From: Bdellovibrio bacteriovorus W
Lineage (GTDB): Bacteria; Bdellovibrionota; Bdellovibrionia; Bdellovibrionales; Bdellovibrionaceae
Assembly (NCBI GenBank): GCA_000525675.1
Contig: CP002190.1
Location: forward strand, 2,418,001 to 2,482,000
Length of the DNA: 64,000 nucleotides
Direction of reading: 5' to 3'
The stretch's first letter is position 1. The number at the start of each line of letters is the position of its first letter. The position numbers and the translations under genes were made by a program. The notes under the pieces are model-generated. The model saw nothing but the letters and a program-made list of their open reading frames with translations, did no database searches and was not told the DNA's origin. Shown here piece after piece: positions 34,174 through 41,575 of this stretch.

Positions 34174-35265
34174 CTAGTCCTTCTGGTAAATATGGAACTG
34201 ATAGACCCCTGTCCCATCTTGCATCTGCGCTTCCTGACTCTTATCTATTAAATAGCTCCAGTTTTTTGAATTCATCTCTTTAGCTGCTCTCATAAATGAG
34301 CGAATCACGATACGCGCGCCTGCGGGAGTGTCCGTGTGAAGCCTCTGCAAAAGATCATTGGCATCAGAGTCTTCCAGATATGAGATTGTATCGGATAATG
34401 AAATAAACGAGTACGCGTGCTTAGGCAACAATTCTACTAAATTGCCCAAAACATAGTTTACCTTCGTCTGCGACTTCTTAACTGCATTAAATACTTTGAG
34501 ATGAGCTTCTAACGGAAGTCCTTCTTCGTACTGAATCTTTCCTAGAAACAAGGTTTGCATAAAATAGTTCTGACGTACCAATTGGGTCATGAAAACTCTT
34601 TTAAACTCTTCCATAATAAACTGTGAAGAGCTGCGTTCCTCGGTCTTTCCATCACGACCAGAGAAATGCCCCTTGTACAAATACTTGTTAAAAACATATT
34701 CACTGGCAGCAACGCGGATAAAACTATTCCAGCGCAAATGAGGCCACGCCTTTTCATAAAGTTCTTTCTGCTCTTCTAAAGAGTTTGCAGCAAAAACTTT
34801 CGAGAAATCACAGCGAAGCACATCTCTAAAAAGCATTCCAAGCTTCTGAAAATGACTTTCCCACTTACCCAAACGAATAAAGCCTGTCCCCTCCCACCCG
34901 TTGACTCTTTCTTGCCAATAGGTCCGAGCCTTGTCAGACAGTTCAAGCTTTGCAAAAAGATCGGCACGACGAGGAGTGGGCTTTACACCTTGGACCGCTC
35001 CGCGATAGCCCATAAAAAATAAATATTCTTCATAGCTCAGAGCCTTCATGGCCTGTAAACGCAACTCTACTAAAAAGAGCTGACTTTCGGACATATCAAC
35101 AACATCAATCTCTTTGGGATTTTTAGCAATCAGCGGAAGACAGCGAGCGCCAGATCCGGCAATAGAAAAAACTCGTTCCGCATTTTCACGCAACAAACCA
35201 TACTCAATCTCGGTATCTTCATTGGCGAGTGTGTAATTCAGATCTGAAAAGTATTCTTTTGCCAT
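34174..35265 (-). CDS. BtaA-like (DUF3419) aminocarboxypropyl transferase
   Basis: A 363-residue protein of the DUF3419/BtaA family: a SAM-binding start (VFSIAGSGARCLPLI), the acidic loop (IDVVDMSESQLFLVELR) and a C-terminal SDTISYLED part. BtaA transfers the 3-amino-3-carboxypropyl group of S-adenosylmethionine to diacylglycerol to begin betaine lipid (DGTS) synthesis, with BtaB then methylating it. No BtaB-type methyltransferase is encoded in this window, so the final lipid may keep a free amine or be methylated elsewhere, or the acceptor may be another lipid. It is the last gene of the six-gene minus-strand operon, 11 bases after the barrel gene. Confidence 0.85.
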   Translation of the reverse strand: MAKEYFSDLNYTLANEDTEIEYGLLRENAERVFSIAGSGARCLPLIAKNPKEIDVVDMSESQLFLVELRLQAMKALSYEEYLFFMGYRGAVQGVKPTPRRADLFAKLELSDKARTYWQERVNGWEGTGFIRLGKWESHFQKLGMLFRDVLRCDFSKVFAANSLEEQKELYEKAWPHLRWNSFIRVAASEYVFNKYLYKGHFSGRDGKTEERSSSQFIMEEFKRVFMTQLVRQNYFMQTLFLGKIQYEEGLPLEAHLKVFNAVKKSQTKVNYVLGNLVELLPKHAYSFISLSDTISYLEDSDANDLLQRLHTDTPAGARIVIRSFMRAAKEMNSKNWSYLIDKSQEAQMQDGTGVYQFHIYQKD

Positions 35266-35276
35266 TTCATTTCCTT

Positions 35277-36332
35277 TTAAAAATCAAATATATGATTCAG
35301 TTCTGCACGCAGACCTATCACCGTTTCTTGAGTCATCTCTTGGTAAACGGCATACAGCCCTTGTTCTCCGCCATAGTTCTGAGCAAATGCTGATAGATTC
35401 ACGAGTGTGTGAACCTGATATCCATAAGAAAGAGCTAAAAATTGATCTTTCAAAGTGGTGTTCGCATAGGCTTGCAAAGTCAGCTCATGCTTATCTGGTC
35501 GCCATTGTAAAGATCCATACAAAAGAGTCTGATCTTGCTCGAAGATTCTGGATTTATCTTGAAGCTGGGTTCCTTGTAAAACAAGAATCCAATCACCCAA
35601 AAATAAATCAGCTCCCAAAGTTAAAAAATTACCAAGAGACTTTGAATCCTTTTGCTGCATGCCGAACTCTAACTTCGGAACCCAATCATCGAAGGCATAA
35701 TTAAGGCCTACACCCAAGACCTCAGAGTCCGGGACTTTAGCGGCGATGATACTGTAATCCATGGACCAGGCTTGGCTCTTAAGGCGCAATCCATAACTTA
35801 ACTCATCCCTTGGCTCTTGTAAGGTCTCTGGCAATGGGTAAGGAAGTTGGGTCTCTGCATACTCTCCAATAAACGCAAGATCCAAAGAAAAAAGAGATCC
35901 CGCATAACTAAGACTCACTCCCGATGAATGATTGAGTTGATCTTTAAAGGGATCAAAATACAGACGATTGAACTTTCTCCCTGACCACACATCCAAAGAA
36001 GGCAAAACCCAGCTTTCACTCCAACGCAAAGCCTGCTTGCCTGCTCGGAGGTAAAAGGCATCGAAATTAAATTCCAAGTAGGCCTCTTGCAGATAGCCTC
36101 TCATCGGGGATCGCCTTAGAATTCTTTGATCCTCATTGGTCTCAAAGTCACCAAAGCCTTCGATAAAAAGTTTAAAGGGGCCCTTTTCTTCAGCGAGGGT
36201 TGCCGACAAGACAAGGCGATTAGCAAGTTCTTCGTTTTGACTTTGAATATAGTCATAACGTGGATTCACCGTGACTTCAGCCAGAGCTATCGCCGGAAAA
36301 AATAGAAGAACGAGCCAAAGCCGTGTGAACAT
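35277..36332 (-). CDS. outer-membrane barrel porin, DUF1302-like
   Basis: A 351-residue protein with a signal peptide ending at about PAIALA (residue 18). The mature part is rich in alternating strands and includes YLRAGKQALRWSESWVLPSL followed by a conserved DVWSGRKFNRLYFDP loop, which resembles the inner loop of DUF1302/alginate-export-like porins. It ends in LRAELNHIFDF with the terminal Phe of a barrel. It begins three bases after the LolA-like gene. Genes for LolA-like and DUF1302-like proteins are often found together with lipid exporters, so a role in moving the product of this operon across or into the outer membrane is plausible. Confidence 0.78.
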   Translation of the reverse strand: MFTRLWLVLLFFPAIALAEVTVNPRYDYIQSQNEELANRLVLSATLAEEKGPFKLFIEGFGDFETNEDQRILRRSPMRGYLQEAYLEFNFDAFYLRAGKQALRWSESWVLPSLDVWSGRKFNRLYFDPFKDQLNHSSGVSLSYAGSLFSLDLAFIGEYAETQLPYPLPETLQEPRDELSYGLRLKSQAWSMDYSIIAAKVPDSEVLGVGLNYAFDDWVPKLEFGMQQKDSKSLGNFLTLGADLFLGDWILVLQGTQLQDKSRIFEQDQTLLYGSLQWRPDKHELTLQAYANTTLKDQFLALSYGYQVHTLVNLSAFAQNYGGEQGLYAVYQEMTQETVIGLRAELNHIFDF

Positions 36333-36335
36333 GGT

Positions 36336-37031
36336 TTACTTCAAGCTTTCCATATTACGAACTGTGAAGAATGAGTCTGAAAAATTTTTCGGAGTCATTT
36401 CTAAGATACGGATATAACTTGTCTGCTTGCCCGTATCTTCAATCCGAATCGTAGAAGGTCTTTCAGCACCCGCGATTTTCTTATAGTCTTCAAAATAGGC
36501 TTTCTTTAAAACCGTTTTACCATTCAGTGCCAAATACTCGGCACGCACGGGGCGACTATTAGATTTCTTTAGCCACAAACGAATCGCAGCATAAGTTAAG
36601 TTCTTTTTATTACCCTCTAAGAAAAGTTGAATTTCATCACCCTTTTCTGCTTCTTTTTTGGCTTCATAGTCGCCATACCAGCGGGTACGAGAGATATCGC
36701 CGTTTGCAACTTGTCCTGATAGTTTTTGCGCCAACGATAGGCGCATAGATCGCTTTAAATTCGGAACATAGGCATTAAAATCTCGATCGAGCATTAACAT
36801 ATTACGACCGCGATCGCGCGCGGGCTCTTTGGTGACGATCAGAGTTTTTTCCTGACCTTTAAGAAAGACCTGAAAAACGGAAGAGCTTTCGCCCCCTTCC
36901 ACTTTAATTTTCATTTCATAAGACTCTGAAGGATTGCGAATAGCATCGGCTTTCTTGAGCAATTCATTATAAGGATTTGCAAATACTTGAGAACTCAAAA
37001 CGAAAATCAAAGCAGCCATTGTCTTTATCAT
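36336..37031 (-). CDS. outer-membrane lipoprotein-sorting protein (LolA-like, COG2834)
   Basis: A 231-residue periplasmic protein with a signal peptide (MIKTMAALIFVLSSQVFA). The mature part has the half-barrel LolA/LolB-like fold pattern of COG2834: YEMKIKVEGGESSSVFQVFLKG, then MLMLDRDFNAYVPNLKRSMRLS and the DTGKQTSYIRILEMT end. These proteins carry a hydrophobic ligand in the cavity, either a lipoprotein acyl chain or a free lipid. The ATG at 37031 overlaps the stop of the acyl reductase gene (ATGA), and this start gives a proper signal peptide; a TTG three codons earlier is a weaker option. Translational coupling suggests the cargo is the lipid made by its neighbours. Confidence 0.82.
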   Translation of the reverse strand: MIKTMAALIFVLSSQVFANPYNELLKKADAIRNPSESYEMKIKVEGGESSSVFQVFLKGQEKTLIVTKEPARDRGRNMLMLDRDFNAYVPNLKRSMRLSLAQKLSGQVANGDISRTRWYGDYEAKKEAEKGDEIQLFLEGNKKNLTYAAIRLWLKKSNSRPVRAEYLALNGKTVLKKAYFEDYKKIAGAERPSTIRIEDTGKQTSYIRILEMTPKNFSDSFFTVRNMESLK

Positions 37032-39166
37032 GGTGTCCAACTCTTTCTTCGAGAGAGCGCCAGTTGTCGTGTTAACTCAATCTCTCGGTCTGTGATTATA
37101 CCTGCATGACCTTGAATTGCAGCTAATTTCACGCCATGTTTTGTGGCCATTTTATAAATTTGTTTTACCTTATGCCACTCGATATCACGCCCTAAAGTGA
37201 AAGCTTCATAGCGTTTTTCCATCGCCAACAAAGCTGTCTCTGCCAGACAAGCATAAACAGAATTTCCTGGCAGTCCTAAATCGCAATCCATCTTCACAGG
37301 TCCTGGCAAAATCACTTCGCCAGATTCAATGATCAAAACGTCAGGACGTTTTTTTGCGTCTTCAATATCAAAATCCAGAGGACGAGAGCAGTCACAAACG
37401 ACGGCCCCAGGCTTTAAGCGCATCACATCGACCACCTTATGATCAAATGCCGAAGTCGCCGTTACTAGGACATCTGCTTGAGAAGCCAACTCATTGGCGT
37501 CTGTGACAATCATAACTTCGCAACGAGGAGAGATCGCTTCGAGCTGCTGCTTTAGTTCTCTTAAGCGCTCTAAGCGTGGCGCCACAAGAACTAGTCTTTT
37601 AAAAACCAGGGCTAAAAGTTTTGCGGATACCTGTCCAATGGACCCCGTGGCGCCAATCACCATTGCGGTGCCCTCAACAAGTCCCGTTTCTTTGTCGTGA
37701 TTTAAAATACGCATCTTCTGCACGACATCGTTCAAAGCCCACAGTGTGGCAGACGCGCTCAGGCTGTTTCCGGTCGTCACAGGGATTGGTGAATTCGCAT
37801 TGATGGTAATTCCCTGATCGCCGACGATCTTAGTGTAAGCCCCAAGACCAATGATTTTTGCACCGCGATTGGCAGCATCATGACAGAGGTTCTCAATTTT
37901 TCGATAGATTATCTCTGGATCAGAGTTCTTTAAAACCTTCGGAGTTGCTGGTAGAGCATAAAGAATCCCGTTCACCTTTTCACCGGTGGATTCGCTGATC
38001 ACATGGTTTACGTGTCCGTACACAAACGCTGGTGTCTTCCCCATCAATTTATCGAAGCCATCGTTCCATGAAGTGGGCATATGCTTAATCATTCCTAAGC
38101 CCGGAACTCTTTCAAAGTCTTTATGGGAGAGCGCATGTATCACAAACGCAAAGTCTGGAGCTTTTTCTCCGAGAACTTTGTTGCGAACTTTATTCACCTG
38201 AGAAGAAATCTTATGTTGCGTTGAGTTTCTACGAGTCACCGTATACTTACGAACCGTATGACGCTTTTCACTTTCTCCAAGTATAAGATCTTCCCACTCT
38301 TCCAATGAAAGAGGAGCGGTCTTTCCAAAAGCCAATCTTAGGGTCGCATCTAATACCGAATAGTTCATATTCGGGTGCAGTTTATATTTTTCTGGAAAGA
38401 GATTAATTATCGAACGTGGTTGGTATTTCTTAGCGACTTCTTCCATCACAGGGTGTGAAGACCAGATCACTAGGTCCTTCCCTCTTACAAACTCGATGGC
38501 AGAATCAAAAAGCAATAAAAATGGCAGATCGCAAAAAACATACTGAATATTTTCAACTTGGCTTGCAAAAGAACTCCGACTCATCTTTTGCAATTTAGTT
38601 TCAGCCAGAGGGGTGTTGCTCTTTAAGTCTTTCACGTTCGCAAAATTGAGAGCCAACTTAGAGATAGTCATCAAACCACGGAATGGTTGAATCAAGATAG
38701 GCAGCCCCAAAAGAGAATACGCGTCCCCGATATGCACCGCTTTTTGATATCGATGGCGGATATATTCTTCAAGCTCGGTTGAAAAAATCGCCGCAGGAAA
38801 GAACACGCCCTGTTCTGGCTGAATCTCCTTCTCTTCAATCATTTCGATTAAAGAGTTCACATTGCTAATCTCTCGCAAACCCGTTCCATCACAAAGAGGA
38901 ACGGTCGTCGGAGTCGCCATAATTTCTAAATACTGACGATGCACGTAGCTTTTCTGATCAAGTTTAATAACCGGTGGTAAGCTAGTCATCGCAAAAGCGT
39001 CGACTTGATCACGCAGGGACTCAATCAAACGCACTACCGACTCTACGGAAAAGTTCGCACTGAATCTCTGAACTTGAAAAATTTTATTTTCAAATTCAAA
39101 TTCATAAGCTGTGTCCCAGTGAGATCTGCCGAAACTAATCTCTGCGATTCGATATGAATGCTTCAT
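37028..39166 (-). CDS. acyl-ACP reductase-like protein with an unknown N-terminal domain
   Basis: A 712-residue two-part protein. Residues 339-685 closely follow cyanobacterial long-chain acyl-ACP reductase (AAR): FAFVIHALSHKDF at the start, TTGNS (464-468), the Rossmann motif GATGSIG (505-511) and NSVYACLAETALL, where Cys640 aligns with the AAR cysteine that holds the acyl thioester. It ends with the AAR-like KMATKHGV. AAR reduces acyl-ACP to a fatty aldehyde. Residues 1-335 match no family I know; they are mixed alpha/beta with DLPFLLLFDSAIEF near residue 215. Free AAR is about 340 residues, so this is a fusion. It overlaps the SDR gene by 32 bases. Confidence 0.8.
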   Translation of the reverse strand: MKHSYRIAEISFGRSHWDTAYEFEFENKIFQVQRFSANFSVESVVRLIESLRDQVDAFAMTSLPPVIKLDQKSYVHRQYLEIMATPTTVPLCDGTGLREISNVNSLIEMIEEKEIQPEQGVFFPAAIFSTELEEYIRHRYQKAVHIGDAYSLLGLPILIQPFRGLMTISKLALNFANVKDLKSNTPLAETKLQKMSRSSFASQVENIQYVFCDLPFLLLFDSAIEFVRGKDLVIWSSHPVMEEVAKKYQPRSIINLFPEKYKLHPNMNYSVLDATLRLAFGKTAPLSLEEWEDLILGESEKRHTVRKYTVTRRNSTQHKISSQVNKVRNKVLGEKAPDFAFVIHALSHKDFERVPGLGMIKHMPTSWNDGFDKLMGKTPAFVYGHVNHVISESTGEKVNGILYALPATPKVLKNSDPEIIYRKIENLCHDAANRGAKIIGLGAYTKIVGDQGITINANSPIPVTTGNSLSASATLWALNDVVQKMRILNHDKETGLVEGTAMVIGATGSIGQVSAKLLALVFKRLVLVAPRLERLRELKQQLEAISPRCEVMIVTDANELASQADVLVTATSAFDHKVVDVMRLKPGAVVCDCSRPLDFDIEDAKKRPDVLIIESGEVILPGPVKMDCDLGLPGNSVYACLAETALLAMEKRYEAFTLGRDIEWHKVKQIYKMATKHGVKLAAIQGHAGIITDREIELTRQLALSRRKSWTP

Positions 39167-40154
39167 AACCTCTCCACAGAGTTTCTTGATAGGTTGAGAA
39201 TTCAGGACACCAGTCTTTTCCTAGCACCTTCTCCGTTTCCGAAGAGTCATAAATTGGAAAGTTTAAAAGATAATATAATTGCTCTTTAGGGAGACCCGCA
39301 AGGCTATGGGTCATACTGATCAATAATGATTCACCTAAAACATCGACCAAACGAATCCCTTTATGGGATATATTTAAACCTCGTAAAATCCACTCGTAGA
39401 GTTCAGATACACTGGCCCCTTCATTTGGGGTTAGGTGAAAACTCTGATAACTTTCGCCATTGTCTTGAGTGCTCCAAAGGCAAAACTGCGCAATCGCAGA
39501 AGCTGCCACATCCACCGGCACTAGAGGTAATCGCCCCTGCTCTTTTCCTGGAAGAGGTAAAACAGTCGGGAACTTTTCTAAAACTGTTTTCATTTTTTTG
39601 AAGGCGTCTAAAGCCGCATAGGGACCATCAAGACGGTCAACTTCACCACGCAAAGTGTCTCCAACCAGAACTCCTAAGCGAAGATTGATTTTTTTAAAAT
39701 CTGCACTCCAGTTTTTAAGAAGCTCCTCGCCGTTAGCTTTAGAAAGTGAATAGGCGTCAGGAAAGGCTTTTGTCAGTTGCAAATCGTAAGGCTTTACTAA
39801 GCGCAAAGGAGAATTGATTGCGGCAGCGACGGTGCTGGTATTCAGAAAGGTTTTAACTTTAATATGTGTTGCTATTTTTAGAGCTGTTCCGAGAGCGTTG
39901 ACGTTATGTTGATTACAATCCACTTCGCTGGCTTCTAAATCATAAAGCCCTGCCATGTGCAGGAAGAGATCGTATTTTCGTTCTTTCAACTTTTCTAAAT
40001 CAAGCCCACCATCCCAAAGAGTGAGATCCCCTTGCACCTCAGATCCTGGCTTGCGGGAAATAACATCCACCTCAAAGTGCTCTTGCAAAAGAGGCACAGT
40101 GAACTTTCCGACAAATCCGGTTCCTCCAGAAACTAGGATCTTTCTTTTGGGCAT
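39135..40154 (-). CDS. extended SDR, NAD-dependent epimerase/reductase
   Basis: A 339-residue extended short-chain dehydrogenase: SGGTGFVGKF at the N-terminus, STVAAAI, and YSLSK (Tyr-x-x-x-Lys) near residue 135. It resembles the sterol dehydrogenase/OleD and thioester-reductase-like groups, which act on lipidic ketones, aldehydes or thioesters. GAGGAG precedes the ATG. It sits between a lipid kinase gene and the acyl reductase-like gene, so a natural reading is that it reduces the fatty aldehyde or a derived keto group. The substrate is inferred from context only. Confidence 0.82.
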   Translation of the reverse strand: MPKRKILVSGGTGFVGKFTVPLLQEHFEVDVISRKPGSEVQGDLTLWDGGLDLEKLKERKYDLFLHMAGLYDLEASEVDCNQHNVNALGTALKIATHIKVKTFLNTSTVAAAINSPLRLVKPYDLQLTKAFPDAYSLSKANGEELLKNWSADFKKINLRLGVLVGDTLRGEVDRLDGPYAALDAFKKMKTVLEKFPTVLPLPGKEQGRLPLVPVDVAASAIAQFCLWSTQDNGESYQSFHLTPNEGASVSELYEWILRGLNISHKGIRLVDVLGESLLISMTHSLAGLPKEQLYYLLNFPIYDSSETEKVLGKDWCPEFSTYQETLWRGYEAFISNRRD

Positions 40155-40164
40155 TTTGTCTCCT

Positions 40165-41160
40165 CTACTGCCTTACCATTAAAGGCAAAGCTCGATGAAT
40201 ACAACGCACAGAGATCTCTTGCACATCACGATGAAGAATCTCTCCGTCTCCAAAAAAAGTTAAAAGACGTTCAGGATTTTGAGTTTTAAGTTTAAATTCT
40301 TTGAGTTCAAAAGTTTTAATCGGTGCAAATTTATCAACAGTTCCACGGCGAATATGCATTGCTGCGAGAGTGTGTGCCGGAACAGAGTTCGTTTCAGATA
40401 AAAGAAGATTCACAGTCCCGTCCGTATTGGAAGTGTAAGGGGCAGGAGAAAAATTGGATCCGATAGATGTTTGGTTATTCACTAAGACGATCGGAGATTC
40501 CGTAAGAAATGACTCTTGCTCCGGAAGGCTGACTTCAAGACCCCAGCCCTCATTGTTCCAAGTTCGAATGGCTTCTGCTGTCATCAAAGAGTAAACACTA
40601 GGTCCCATTTTCTTCACGGCATGATAGCTCTTCTCTGCCAAGAATCGAAAAGCGCTGCGATCGTTTTTTTCAGCCAACGAGCGCAAGTGGGAGCGAAACT
40701 TATTAGCAAGCTCTGCTGCTACGGCCGGGAGTCCAAGCCCCCCGTTAGTCAGCATATACTTAGTCATGCCTTCCGCAGCGACTTCAATAACATCAATATG
40801 ACGAACATATCCTTCGAAAATACTGCGAATAGCGATATCGATACGGTTAGAGATTCCAATTTCTTGAGCGAGGTCATTGGCAGTGCCCGAACGAACAACC
40901 GCAATGGGAGGCATTTTTTCAGAAAGACGCAAAGCCATCAGATGCTGAAGTGTCGCGTTGATCGTGCCATCACCACCACAAATGATAAAACCATCTGTGC
41001 TTTGAGCAATCTCTTCTGCCAAAAAGTCAGCGAGTTCGGGATGCGTTTTAGGACGCGCAATTCTCAGGTCACAACGAAATAGAGATTCCCTAATTTTACC
41101 TTCGATAAAATCAGCATTCACGGAACCTGCTCTTTCATTGATTAAAACCGATACTCTCAT
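40165..41160 (-). CDS. diacylglycerol / sphingoid base kinase family protein
   Basis: A 331-residue lipid kinase of the DAGK/YegS/LCB type: VLINERAGSV at the N-terminus, ICGGDGTINATL (GGDGT nucleotide motif) and VVRSGTANDLAQEIGI. The C-terminal domain is a beta-sandwich with the SNTDGTVNLLL motif. It phosphorylates a lipid hydroxyl (diacylglycerol, a sphingoid base or similar). It is the first gene of the six-gene operon that continues with the SDR, acyl reductase, LolA-like, barrel and BtaA-like genes. With the phosphotransferase at 30777 there are therefore two unrelated enzymes in this region able to phosphorylate an alcohol. Confidence 0.88.
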   Translation of the reverse strand: MRVSVLINERAGSVNADFIEGKIRESLFRCDLRIARPKTHPELADFLAEEIAQSTDGFIICGGDGTINATLQHLMALRLSEKMPPIAVVRSGTANDLAQEIGISNRIDIAIRSIFEGYVRHIDVIEVAAEGMTKYMLTNGGLGLPAVAAELANKFRSHLRSLAEKNDRSAFRFLAEKSYHAVKKMGPSVYSLMTAEAIRTWNNEGWGLEVSLPEQESFLTESPIVLVNNQTSIGSNFSPAPYTSNTDGTVNLLLSETNSVPAHTLAAMHIRRGTVDKFAPIKTFELKEFKLKTQNPERLLTFFGDGEILHRDVQEISVRCIHRALPLMVRQ

Positions 41161-41359
41161 TTTTTCACCTATCTTGAACTAGAGAGCAAACTCTATACCC
41201 GCTTTTTTCAATATGAGACATTGTTATAATCGTTCTGAGCCCCGCTGTGACTGCCTAAAATGGCACCCTGCCTAATGTCCTGACAACTCTCCGATTGAAT
41301 TTTTGCCGAAAATGAGGGACATTAAAGACCTGTGAGGATTTCCTCAGAAAGGCCAGACA

Positions 41360-41539
41360 ATGGATTATTGGATTATATTTGGAATTGGGTTGGTCTCTCT
41401 TGGTTCTTTCATCGTCTATATGGCGTTTATGTTTTTCCTTCCTGAATGGGTCGGCATCACAGGAAAAGTTGCCAAAGATGCCATCCAAAGTCATGTGGTT
41501 GGTGAAACCGAAGAAGAGCAAAAAATTCACCAAATTTAA
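41360..41539 (+). CDS. 59-residue small membrane protein
   Basis: A short gene of 59 residues: MDYWIIFGIGLVSLGSFIVY begins one membrane helix that runs on through MAFMFFLP, and a polar tail with AIQSHVVGETEEEQKIHQI follows. A GAAAGG-type ribosome site lies about 8 bases before the ATG, and a strong terminator begins five bases after the stop. The region between the two minus-strand operons would otherwise be empty for 413 bases. No family recognised. An N-out/C-in helix with an acidic cytoplasmic tail suggests a small regulator or transporter accessory. The overlapping frame starting at 41379 is not favoured, as it runs through the terminator. Confidence 0.6.
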   Translation: MDYWIIFGIGLVSLGSFIVYMAFMFFLPEWVGITGKVAKDAIQSHVVGETEEEQKIHQI

Positions 41540-41543
41540 AAAC

Positions 41544-41575
41544 AAAAAAGCCGACTTCTCAGTCGGCTTTTTTTT
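41544..41575. terminator. bidirectional intrinsic terminator
   Basis: AAAAAAGCCGACT and AGTCGGCTTTTTTTT form a long A/T-flanked stem with a short loop between the small membrane protein and the ABC permease, whose stop codon (41574-41576) touches it. It serves both strands. Confidence 0.93.

Noticed and set aside
25718-40154. The ligase, OleC-like and OleD-like genes as an olefin (oleABCD) pathway.
   Set aside because: No OleA thiolase and no OleB hydrolase are in the cluster, and the OleC- and OleD-like genes are in different operons.
40516-41082. A 188-residue plus-strand frame opposite the lipid kinase gene.
   Set aside because: No domain, signal or ribosome site, and the opposite strand encodes a clear GGDGT kinase.
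41261-41276. TGGCAC in the gap before the small membrane protein as a third sigma-54 site.
   Set aside because: The -12 GC doublet is missing at the needed spacing.
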